NCBI GenBank assembly: GCA_016763955.1
Contig: JAESSU010000113.1
Coordinates: 1-7,811, forward strand
DNA from: Phycisphaeraceae bacterium
Lineage (GTDB): Bacteria > Planctomycetota > Phycisphaerae > Phycisphaerales > Phycisphaeraceae
Direction of reading: 5' to 3'
DNA: 7,811 nt
Within the stretch, counting starts at the first letter, position 1. The number at the start of each line of letters is the position of its first letter. Of this stretch, positions 1 to 6,118 are shown piece after piece. Both the position numbers and the translations under genes were made by a program. Below the pieces are notes generated by a model that was given only the letters and a program-made list of their open reading frames with translations, was not told where the DNA came from and did no database searches.

Positions 1-1319
1 AAAGCTACGTCATCATGGGGGTTCATGATCTCAAATTCTGCGCCGGTAGAACGCAAATAATCCATCTGTCGCGCACCAATAAGAACGGTGTAACGCACAA
101 AATGATCTCGATATTCCCGGTCTTCAATGGTGGTGCGTGTTTCGAGATAACTAATCGTTTTGCCATAGGAGATGGGCAAATCCAAGATCAGTTTACGGGA
201 TTTACCTTGGACTGCTGTGCGTACGCGCTCAACGAGCTTGTCCAAACCGACACCTGATTTAGCACTGATGGCTAATGCCTCTGGATATTCTTTTTCAAAG
301 ACCAGTAAGTCCGCATTATGCTCTAAAAGGTCCGTCTTATTTAAAAGCAATAAACGCTGAGGTTCCTTCGCACCAATATCATCAAGGACGGTCATCACCG
401 TGTCTAATTGCTGCTTTGCTCTGGGGTCTGAAACATCAAGCACAATTAACAATAAGTCTGCATTGACTGCTTCTTCAAGGGTTGATTTGAAACTTGCGAC
501 AAGGTGGTGAGGTAGATCACGTACAAATCCCACTGTGTCTGAAAGCAAGGATTCATCACCACTGCCTAACTCCCACTTACGGGTGAGTGTCGAAAGCGTT
601 GCAAAAAGTTTGTCATCTGCATACGTTCCTGCATCAGTGAGCGTGTTAAACAGCGTGCTTTTACCTGCATTGGTATAGCCCACGAGTCCAACGGTGTAAT
701 GTTCTTCATTTCTGGCTGCAACTTCACGGGTTTTGCGACTTTGCACGCGAGCAATTTCTTTTCGCAGTTCACTTTTGCGATGTTGAACAATACGCCGGTC
801 AACTTCTAACTGTTGTTCACCGGGGCCGCGTGTGCCAATGCCTGCAGGGGATCCGCCACCGATACGTTCAAGGTGAGACCACATCGCACGCAACCGTGGG
901 TAGGTGTACTCTAATTGTGCAAGTTCAACCTGCAAGCGAGACTCAAAAGTTTGCGCTCTTCCTGCAAAAATATCGAGGATCAATTCGCTTCGGTCTAAAA
1001 CTTTTACCTCGACAACCTCTTCGATATTGCCAATTTGAGAGGGTGACAGGTCATTTTCAAACAGGACCACAGTGGCATTGTGCGCTTTGACCAAGTCTGC
1101 GAGTTCTTGAACTTTGCCTTTGCCAATAAACGTTGCAGCAACAGGTTTGCGTCGGTTTTGTAATAGTTCATCACAAACAATCGCACCTGCGGTATCCGCT
1201 AAAGCGCGAAGTTCGCCTAGTGGGTCATGCGGGTCATATTCGCTTTTAGGAAGCAATACGCCCACAAGGATCGCAGGTTCCGCGGTGACATTAAGTTGTG
1301 TTCTTAGACCATCTTCCAT
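1..1319 (-). CDS. hflX: GTPase HflX, C-terminal end cut by the window edge
   Basis: HflX is a cytoplasmic GTPase that binds the 50S subunit and splits or rescues stalled ribosomes. I translated this frame by hand: 439 codons lie in the window with no stop, and E. coli HflX has 426 residues, so only a short C-terminal piece should be missing. The N-terminal HflX domain (about 15-200) contains the family hallmarks FIGKGKVQELA, LSPSQIGNIE, LILDIFAGRAQT and GTRGPGEQQLEVDRR. The G domain follows with G1 GYTNAGKST (214-222), G3 DTVGF (261-265), G4 NKTD (327-330) and G5 SAK (352-354). The segment LFATLSTLTRKW has Ser where most family members have Asp (LFATLD). The ATG at 1319 has no clear Shine-Dalgarno; the frame stays open upstream with non-ATG codons, so the start is the least certain part. 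It lies 85 nt downstream of rnpA on the same strand and may be cotranscribed with it. Confidence 0.96.
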   Translation of the reverse strand, partial: MEDGLRTQLNVTAEPAILVGVLLPKSEYDPHDPLGELRALADTAGAIVCDELLQNRRKPVAATFIGKGKVQELADLVKAHNATVVLFENDLSPSQIGNIEEVVEVKVLDRSELILDIFAGRAQTFESRLQVELAQLEYTYPRLRAMWSHLERIGGGSPAGIGTRGPGEQQLEVDRRIVQHRKSELRKEIARVQSRKTREVAARNEEHYTVGLVGYTNAGKSTLFNTLTDAGTYADDKLFATLSTLTRKWELGSGDESLLSDTVGFVRDLPHHLVASFKSTLEEAVNADLLLIVLDVSDPRAKQQLDTVMTVLDDIGAKEPQRLLLLNKTDLLEHNADLLVFEKEYPEALAISAKSGVGLDKLVERVRTAVQGKSRKLILDLPISYGKTISYLETRTTIEDREYRDHFVRYTVLIGARQMDYLRSTGAEFEIMNPHDDVA

Positions 1320-1404
1320 AGAACCGCATATTTTAGTCTTAGTCAAGGCAAAGAGGAAATGTGCAACTTGTAAACTGACAGCATGGCCTTACGCAAACCC
1401 GTCT

Positions 1405-1797
1405 TTACTGCTGTTTATTTTCCTGCTTTAACTGTTTTTTACGCTCTTTTTCCCAACGAAGATGCAGTGCATTGATCGCATCACTGAGTATTCTCTGATA
1501 GTCCGCTAGGCATAATGTCGGATGCGGGCGTACGATAACGATCATGTCATAACCCGTAGGCAGATCATTTTGGGTTAGTCTAAAGGCTTCACGAAGCAGT
1601 CGTTTGATGCGATGTCGTTTAACAGCATTCCCCACTTTTCGTGAGATGCTTAGGCCCATGCGATTAAAAGCCGTTTGATTGGGGGTTGCGACGACTAAGA
1701 TTGGGCCGCAATTTTTGCGTTGACCTTGTTGATAGACTGCGGTGAACAAGTTCTTGCCATGGAGTTTTTGAGCGTAGGTGAATCGGTATTGTTTCAT
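1405..1797 (-). CDS. rnpA: Ribonuclease P protein component
   Basis: This is the small basic protein subunit of RNase P, which helps the catalytic RNA bind precursor tRNA and remove the 5' leader. The 130 residues are a normal family length. The RNR signature is intact at residues 53-73 (RKVGNAVKRHRIKRLLRE, then AFR), preceded by the FNRMGLSISR strand. The later conserved piece YDMIVIVRPHPT is at 83-94. The C-terminus (114-130) is a charged Lys/Glu/Gln tail ending in KQENKQQ. The usual neighbour rpmH is not seen upstream; instead there is a repeat-bearing gap and a divergent membrane protein gene. hflX follows rather than yidD or yidC. A weak AGGAAG sits too far upstream (16 nt) to be a convincing ribosome binding site, and a TAAATT hexamer ends 6 nt before the ATG. 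Confidence 0.96.
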   Translation of the reverse strand: MKQYRFTYAQKLHGKNLFTAVYQQGQRKNCGPILVVATPNQTAFNRMGLSISRKVGNAVKRHRIKRLLREAFRLTQNDLPTGYDMIVIVRPHPTLCLADYQRILSDAINALHLRWEKERKKQLKQENKQQ

Positions 1798-1845
1798 GAC
1801 AATAATTTAAAAGCTTCCTAAGGCAAGAGAGCCTGATGTCCTGAT

Positions 1846-1915
1846 TTAACTTCCAGGGTGACTTAACTTCCGGGGTATCTTAACTTCCGGGGCGGGGTGT
1901 CTTAAACTTCCGGGG
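1846..1915. repeat. Degenerate 17-bp tandem repeat, four copies
   Basis: Four copies of a TTAACTTCCGGGG core start at 1846, 1863, 1880 and 1902. The first three are spaced exactly 17 bp apart (unit TTAACTTCCGGGGTATC, with the first copy reading CAGGG and TGAC). The third unit is stretched to 22 bp by an extra GGGGC-type piece. The fourth has one extra A (TTAAAC) and ends in a run of seven G at 1912-1918. There are no unique spacers as in CRISPR. The block lies between the divergent rnpA and TMTC-like genes, so it could affect either promoter. Its function is unknown. Confidence 0.85.
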
Positions 1916-1932
1916 GGGAGTAATATATCTTG

Positions 1933-3498
1933 ATGCAGCAATGGAATATGATATTAGAAAAACAATGGCGATGGGTCGCAGCAGGAATTCTCTTGCTCAC
2001 ATTGTTTGCTTACAGCCGGGCAATGACGTGTGGTTATATCTGGGATGACGATTTTTATGTGACGAATAACCCTGTGCTAACTGAAGATTTTTCAGGCTTA
2101 TCTGACGCATGGCTTAAACCTGGCGCGACCCCTCAATATTATCCCTTGGTCTTTACGACCTTTTGGGTTGAACATCAGATATGGGGACTCTGGGCGGGGG
2201 GGTATCATTTCACCAATGTGCTATTGCATGGCCTAGCTGCCATTTTGTTATGCCAAGTCCTTTTAAAAATAGGCTTCTCTAGATGGCCCGCAATGTTAGC
2301 TGCAATTCTCTTTGCCATCCATCCGGTTCATGTCGAATCCGTGGCTTGGATCACAGAACGCAAAAACGTCCTTAGCGGCGTCTGTTATTTGGCTGCTGCA
2401 TGGTGTTATCTAAATTTTGATGACAAACGCCAAGCTCGAATGTGGCTTGGTGCGTTGGTGTTATTTGTATTTGCCCTGCTAAGTAAAACCGTGACCAGTA
2501 CATTACCCGCAGCGTTGCTGTTATACATTTGGTTTAAGCGTGGGAAGATCACAGTCAAAGATTTTCTGCCCACGTTACCTTTCTGGATCATTGGCATGGG
2601 CATGGGTTTGATGACCTTGTATATGGAGAAAACCCATGTGGGGGCTTCAGGCAGTGAATGGGAACTTAATGCGTTAGAGCGTGTGCTACTTGCGAGTCGT
2701 GCGATCACGTTTTACGCAGGCAAATTGGTATGGCCCTCACAACTGATTTTTACTTATCCTAAATGGCAAATCGATTTAAGTAGCTGGTGGCAATGGACCT
2801 TCCCGTTGGGCGTAATGATGTTTTTAGGTTGGGAGATTGCCCGGTCAATTCAACTTAAACATCGTGGCCGTACGTTTGCATTACTGTTTTTCTGTGGCAC
2901 ACTTTTTCCCGCACTAGGTTTTTTCGACGTCTTCCCCTTCACCTACTCCTACGTCGCAGATCACTTTCAATACCTTGCGAGTATCGGATTGATCGTCCTA
3001 ATTGCCATTGCATTATCACGCTATCCCATCATCGCATTGTCCGTGGTCCTTGTCTTTACAGCTCTCACCTGGAATCAAGTTGGCAGTTACAAAAATGCCC
3101 GCACGCTTTGGGACGATACCATCACCAAAAATCCCAACGCATGGATGGCACACACCAATCTGGGCGTGATCCACATCACTGAAGGTGACGAACCCGCAGC
3201 AATCACATCGTTTCAAAAAGCACTGTCAATCAAACCCAACTACGCAGAAGCATTAGCCAACATGGGCGCAATTGCCATGCTCCATAAAAAATATCCAGAA
3301 GCCCAGCAATGGTTCCAAAAAGCTTTGGATTCAAGAGCCAACTTCTACCGCGCTCACTTAAATATGGCCTTGGTTCTAACAAAACTAGGCGAGCCCCAAA
3401 AAGCCCTCACGCATTACTCCATTGCATTAACCATCATGGAAGACCCCTTGGTCCGTCAAAAGCTAAATCAACTGCAACTTCAACTTGATTCGCAATGA
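1933..3498 (+). CDS. TMTC-like membrane protein with C-terminal TPRs (putative glycosyltransferase)
   Basis: This is a polytopic inner-membrane protein of about 521 residues that resembles the transmembrane part of TMTC-type O-mannosyltransferases (GT-C fold), with TPRs at the C-terminus. Residue numbers here count from the TTG codon at 1930. After a first membrane helix (about 15-30) comes an acidic loop motif WDDDFYVTNNPVL (38-50), the expected place of the catalytic acidic residues. The family signature HPVHVESVAWITERKNVLS is at 131-149. Roughly ten further hydrophobic helices run to about residue 382. Three 34-residue TPRs follow at 404-437, 438-471 and 472-505. ATG 1933 is preferred, but TTG 1930 is possible because GGAG (1917-1920) lies 9 nt before it. 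No lipid-donor or target information is visible, so substrate and true activity are inference. The gene converges on the small basic ORF with 12 nt between stops. Confidence 0.88.
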   Translation: MQQWNMILEKQWRWVAAGILLLTLFAYSRAMTCGYIWDDDFYVTNNPVLTEDFSGLSDAWLKPGATPQYYPLVFTTFWVEHQIWGLWAGGYHFTNVLLHGLAAILLCQVLLKIGFSRWPAMLAAILFAIHPVHVESVAWITERKNVLSGVCYLAAAWCYLNFDDKRQARMWLGALVLFVFALLSKTVTSTLPAALLLYIWFKRGKITVKDFLPTLPFWIIGMGMGLMTLYMEKTHVGASGSEWELNALERVLLASRAITFYAGKLVWPSQLIFTYPKWQIDLSSWWQWTFPLGVMMFLGWEIARSIQLKHRGRTFALLFFCGTLFPALGFFDVFPFTYSYVADHFQYLASIGLIVLIAIALSRYPIIALSVVLVFTALTWNQVGSYKNARTLWDDTITKNPNAWMAHTNLGVIHITEGDEPAAITSFQKALSIKPNYAEALANMGAIAMLHKKYPEAQQWFQKALDSRANFYRAHLNMALVLTKLGEPQKALTHYSIALTIMEDPLVRQKLNQLQLQLDSQ

Positions 3499-3510
3499 TG
3501 AACAACACGC

Positions 3511-3684
3511 TTAATCGATATGATTTTCAGCCTGTTGATGCTGTTTAAGAGCCTTGCGATAGATTCGATTGTTACGCTGCCGAACGATGCGACGTGGATC
3601 GTGAGCATCATAAAGTGGCTTACGGCGAACGGGACGTTTCTTACCCATTTTGAGCATGATGTATCGAATCAGACCTTTGAACAT
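3511..3684 (-). CDS. Small basic protein of unknown function
   Basis: This ORF of about 57 codons reads MFKGLIRYIMLKMGKKRPVR and continues with RRKPLYDAHDPRRIVRQRNN, then RIYRKALKQ, and ends in HID. I do not recognise it. It is very rich in Arg and Lys, with the basic part spread over residues 13-50, which looks like a nucleic-acid-binding or ribosome-associated protein. It does not match L34, L36, S21 or Thx as I know them. In-frame alternative starts are ATG 3657 (48 aa) and ATG 3648 (45 aa, MGKKRPVRR). The longest start is favoured by a TATACA hexamer ending 6 nt upstream, although a transcript starting there would be leaderless. The opposite strand also has an open frame over this stretch (3520-3714), but that one looks like a shadow. 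It is divergent from the brkB-like gene and converges on the TMTC-like gene. Confidence 0.6.
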   Translation of the reverse strand: MFKGLIRYIMLKMGKKRPVRRKPLYDAHDPRRIVRQRNNRIYRKALKQHQQAENHID

Positions 3685-3730
3685 TTTCAGTGTATAACTT
3701 CTTTTGAGACGTAACTGTTACATTTTCAGT
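3681..3730. repeat. 11-bp direct repeat ACATTTTCAGT, two copies
   Basis: Identical 11-bp copies lie at 3681-3691 and 3720-3730, 39 bp apart. Read on the minus strand (ACTGAAAATGT), the first copy contains the proposed start codon of the small basic protein. The second also contains an ATG, which is followed at once by TAA. The second copy touches the brkB -35-like hexamer. It could be a duplicated regulatory site or a remnant of a small duplication. Confidence 0.55.
3711..3721. promoter_or_regulatory. Short palindrome GTAACTGTTAC between divergent genes
   Basis: GTAAC and GTTAC form perfect 5-bp arms around one T. It lies in the 80-bp gap between the small basic ORF and the brkB-like gene, just upstream of the brkB -35-like hexamer. 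It is also flanked by two copies of ACATTTTCAGT (3681-3691 and 3720-3730). An operator role is possible, but a palindrome this short can arise by chance. Confidence 0.3.
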
Positions 3731-3758
3731 TGGCGATCTCCACGGATTAACCGATAAT
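3730..3758 (+). promoter_or_regulatory. Sigma70-like promoter of the brkB-like gene
   Basis: TTGGCG (3730-3735) and GATAAT (3753-3758) are separated by 17 bp. They match the consensus hexamers at 4 of 6 and 5 of 6 positions. The -10 ends 6 nt before ATG 3765, so transcription would start at or next to the start codon. There is no Shine-Dalgarno sequence in the gap. A leaderless mRNA is therefore the simplest reading. Confidence 0.5.
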
Positions 3759-3764
3759 AAATCT

Positions 3765-5279
3765 ATGCGACTTGTAACCCAACTTTCTAACCGTGTCCGT
3801 TCCTTGGTCATGCAGCCTGCAGCTGAATCGAAACGGACCTACCGTTACATGCGGTACTGGGTGATTTTTACTTGGTTTTGTGCTCGCAAACTCAAACGTG
3901 ACAATGCCACACAGATGGCTGCTGCGTTAACTTATCGCACGATGTTTAGCTTACTCCCCATGCTCGTACTTGCCTTAGTGGTCTTGCAGGCATTTAGCGG
4001 CTTAGGACAATATCAAACGCAATTCAAACAAAGCGTCATATCCTTTCTCTTGCCTCAAGAATTGCTCCAACGGGACACCGCCACCGGCGAGTTAGTTGAA
4101 TGGGTGGGGCCGCCAATTCAAGCCCAAGAAAATGACGATCCTTTTATGACTGTTGTGCCTAGCGAAACAACGGACATCGTACCTGCTGATGATTTACGAC
4201 AAGATGACGAATCCGTCGCCCAGGCCAGAGCGTTACTTGGGGACAATATTGAGCAGCTATTAAACAGTCTGGAAAACGTCGACTTTGGCAAGATCGGTTG
4301 GGCAGGACTATTAGTCTTTATTTACGGTGCGACCACCTTGTTAGAAACAGCTGAAAAAAGTTTCAACGCCATCTTTGATGTCGAGCAAGGTCGTCCGTGG
4401 TATTTGCGATTAACTTACTATTACACCATGGTCACTTTAGGCCCCATCCTCATTATCACGGGACAGGTGATACAACAACGTCTAATGAATGTCATTGAAG
4501 AGGGGGCTTGGACAAACTGGCTTGCAGGCCCGTCATTAGTTTTAGCACCTATTGTCACCACATGGCTGGTATTTCTAGTCATGTTCTTGTTACTACCTCT
4601 TGCCAAAGTGCAAATCCGTGCAGCATGGTTGGGTAGTTTTGTCGCTGCAATTTTCTGGGTTGGCAGTAAAGAACTTTTTGCCATCTATGCCACACGAACC
4701 GGAGCGACCAGTCTCTATGGCGCGTTGGCATTGGTTCCCTTGTTTTTACTTTGGGTCTATCTGACTTGGCTCATCGTTCTCTTTGGACTTGAAGTCACCT
4801 TCACCTTGCAAGCTATGAAAAGTCATCAGTTTCAACGTGAAGTCATTCAAACACGTCAACATAATATTGTTCAGTCCACAACATTACTCAACATGCTTTG
4901 GCTTATCGGTGATGCGTTTGATAAAGGCCAATCCATCCGCTGTGAACAACTCACAGAGACCCTAGGCCTCACCGCTCGTATGACGCGCGTTATGATTCAA
5001 GAATTAGAAAAAGCCAATTGGATTCACAGTGTCCGCGGACATGAAGATGGGCTTGTGGGATACAGTCTTGCCCAGCCGCCGCAAGCGATCCGTGTGTCCC
5101 AAGTGCTTGTTTTAGCAAATCAAATGGGTGATACAGTTGAAGACCCAAAGAAGTCCAACTCACCTGCGGGAGATTATCTTCAAAAGCTAATCGATGTCCA
5201 AGTCCAACAAGCAGGCGACAACTCACTTGCAGATGTACTAAAAATTGCTAGCAAACCTGTTGTAAAAGTCGAAGATTAA
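3765..5279 (+). CDS. YihY/BrkB-family inner-membrane protein with C-terminal winged-helix-like region
   Basis: The protein belongs to the YihY/BrkB family, once mislabelled RNase BN, whose biochemical role is unsettled. At 504 residues it is far longer than E. coli YihY (290). The first core part is at 30-100: NATQMAAALTYRTMFSLLPM leads into a membrane helix. An acidic, probably non-membrane insertion follows at about 101-155 (QENDDPF, DDLRQDDES). The remaining helices lie at about 175-195, 215-240, 255-282, 285-310 and 317-350, with the conserved motifs FIYGATTLLETAEKSFNAIF and ATSLYGALALVPLFLLWVYL. Residues about 370-450 (ETLGLTARMTRVMIQELEKA, WIHSVRG) look like the winged helix seen at the C-terminus of some family members, and a charged tail ends the protein. 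The gene has its own leaderless-type promoter and overlaps the stop of the convergent gph. Confidence 0.93.
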   Translation: MRLVTQLSNRVRSLVMQPAAESKRTYRYMRYWVIFTWFCARKLKRDNATQMAAALTYRTMFSLLPMLVLALVVLQAFSGLGQYQTQFKQSVISFLLPQELLQRDTATGELVEWVGPPIQAQENDDPFMTVVPSETTDIVPADDLRQDDESVAQARALLGDNIEQLLNSLENVDFGKIGWAGLLVFIYGATTLLETAEKSFNAIFDVEQGRPWYLRLTYYYTMVTLGPILIITGQVIQQRLMNVIEEGAWTNWLAGPSLVLAPIVTTWLVFLVMFLLLPLAKVQIRAAWLGSFVAAIFWVGSKELFAIYATRTGATSLYGALALVPLFLLWVYLTWLIVLFGLEVTFTLQAMKSHQFQREVIQTRQHNIVQSTTLLNMLWLIGDAFDKGQSIRCEQLTETLGLTARMTRVMIQELEKANWIHSVRGHEDGLVGYSLAQPPQAIRVSQVLVLANQMGDTVEDPKKSNSPAGDYLQKLIDVQVQQAGDNSLADVLKIASKPVVKVED

Positions 5280-5920
5280 AGCAGATCAATAATCTGTTGT
5301 GCATCACTGACAATCACGTTTGCACCTGACTTGCGAAGCTCTGGCTCATCACGAAACCCCCACAAAACACCCACCGCAAACATCTCTGCGTTTTTTGCAG
5401 TGTACATGTCCACGTCAGTATCACCGACGTACATCCAATCTTTGGGGGCGATGTCCAGCTCCTTGCAAATTGCCAATGCTGATGTGGGGTCAGGCTTTAA
5501 TGGGTAAGGTTCCCGGTGTCCTAGTACCACATCAATATCCCACGGACTCATGAGCTTTTGGCATAATAATTGAGTAGGGCCGTCAGGCTTATTACTGAGT
5601 ACCGCTAACTTCATCCCCTTTTGATTAATGTGATCAAGCAGGGCCTCAATCCCAGGAAAAAGCACACTGGAATCCATGCTGTGATCTGCATAATAAGCGC
5701 GAAAAGGTGCTATATAACTTTCAACATCCGCATGTTCTAAGTCCGGCAGCGCATCGGTAAACAGCCGCTCTAACCCTTGGCCTGCAAGGTAGCGGAACCG
5801 TTGAAGTTTTTGCGTAGGTTGCCCCATCACGGTAAACGCATGATTCGCTGCTGCTGCAATATCACCAAGCGTGTCCGCTAATGTGCCATCGAGATCAAAC
5901 ATGACTGCTTTAAAATTCAT
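5276..5920 (-). CDS. gph: HAD-family hydrolase, phosphoglycolate phosphatase type
   Basis: This is a cytoplasmic HAD phosphatase of 214 residues, a normal length for the Gph/PGP group that hydrolyses 2-phosphoglycolate. All four motifs are intact: motif I FDLDGTLADT with nucleophile D9 and acid D11, motif II Ser109 in AVLSNKPD, motif III Lys142 in PLKPDP, and motif IV GDTDVDM with D167 and D171. The helical cap domain spans about 15-85. Substrate choice within this HAD group cannot be read safely from sequence; pyrophosphatase or another sugar-phosphate activity remains possible. ATG 5920 is supported by a promoter-like pair directly upstream and has no Shine-Dalgarno. The stop shares TTAA with the stop of the convergent brkB-like gene, and no terminator is seen between them. 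Confidence 0.92.
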   Translation of the reverse strand: MNFKAVMFDLDGTLADTLGDIAAAANHAFTVMGQPTQKLQRFRYLAGQGLERLFTDALPDLEHADVESYIAPFRAYYADHSMDSSVLFPGIEALLDHINQKGMKLAVLSNKPDGPTQLLCQKLMSPWDIDVVLGHREPYPLKPDPTSALAICKELDIAPKDWMYVGDTDVDMYTAKNAEMFAVGVLWGFRDEPELRKSGANVIVSDAQQIIDLL

Positions 5921-5926
5921 GATAAG

Positions 5927-5955
5927 TTTATACCCAATTACCTTAATATTGCCAC
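5927..5955 (-). promoter_or_regulatory. Sigma70-like promoter of gph
   Basis: On the minus strand GTGGCA (5955-5950) and TATAAA (5932-5927) are 17 bp apart, with 4 of 6 and 5 of 6 consensus matches. The -10 ends 6 nt before ATG 5920. This is the same geometry as at the brkB-like gene, and again no Shine-Dalgarno sequence is present. The transcript would be leaderless or nearly so. Confidence 0.48.
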
Positions 5956-5962
5956 TTACACT

Positions 5963-5991
5963 TTGCGTATATCAGTAGGAAGGCTTAAAAT
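5963..5991 (+). promoter_or_regulatory. Possible sigma70-like promoter toward the flavin reductase gene
   Basis: TTGCGT (5963-5968) and TAAAAT (5986-5991) are 17 bp apart on the plus strand. The start would fall near 5998, giving a leader of about 120 nt before ATG 6119. The spacer contains GTATATC (5967-5973), the same heptamer as the arm of the downstream palindrome. The -10 lies inside the dyad at 5980-6002. A second -10-like TACAAT (6047-6052) has no good -35. Confidence 0.35.
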
Positions 5992-6002
5992 TTTCATGCC
6001 TT
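5980..6002. promoter_or_regulatory. 23-bp imperfect dyad (AAGGC arms), operator candidate
   Basis: Positions 5980-6002 form an imperfect palindrome: AAGGC at the left end mirrors GCCTT at the right end, with an AAAATTTT centre, and 9 of 11 base pairs around the middle base are symmetric. It covers the TAAAAT -10-like hexamer of the plus-strand promoter candidate. A dimeric repressor site is a reasonable reading. It is not terminator-like because no T-run follows the right arm. Confidence 0.42.
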
Positions 6003-6060
6003 AGGTATGGAATGTCAAATTTTCGCATAAGTTTTACTGATCACCATACAATGCAAACCA

Positions 6061-6076
6061 GATATACCCGTATATC
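6061..6076. promoter_or_regulatory. Perfect 16-bp palindrome GATATACCCGTATATC
   Basis: GATATAC and GTATATC are perfect 7-bp inverted arms around CC. The heptamer GTATATC recurs at 5967-5973, and TATACCC recurs at 5929-5935 over the gph -10 region, so the same motif appears three times between the divergent genes. The site lies just downstream of TACAAT (6047-6052) and upstream of the flavin reductase start. This is where a repressor of that gene would bind. Confidence 0.48.
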
Positions 6077-6118
6077 CAAGTAATGACTTTTTCGTTTCTC
6101 AATAACAGTAGGGGTTTT

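Noticed and set aside
566..1186. Minus-strand and plus-strand ORFs inside the hflX region
   Set aside because: They are shadows in other frames of the continuous HflX reading frame, which carries all the GTPase motifs.
1821..1834. Possible terminator hairpin AGGC...GCCT upstream of rnpA
   Set aside because: The stem is only 4 bp and no T-run follows on either strand.
1846..1915. CRISPR-like or oriC-like repeat array
   Set aside because: The units are contiguous, with no unique spacers of constant length. No TTATCCACA-type DnaA boxes and no dnaA gene are seen nearby.
3496..3513. Terminator between the TMTC-like gene and the small ORF
   Set aside because: The 12 nt between the two stop codons contain no inverted repeat or T-run.
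3520..3714. Plus-strand ORF of 64 codons opposite the small basic protein
   Set aside because: Its composition is unremarkable, it has no clear Shine-Dalgarno or promoter signal, and it lies fully antisense to a frame with a strongly basic, protein-like composition.
6083..6118. Longer start for the flavin reductase at ATG 6083
   Set aside because: It has no Shine-Dalgarno and adds 12 residues before the domain, whereas ATG 6119 has AGGGG just upstream. It stays possible if transcription is leaderless from the TATATC hexamer.
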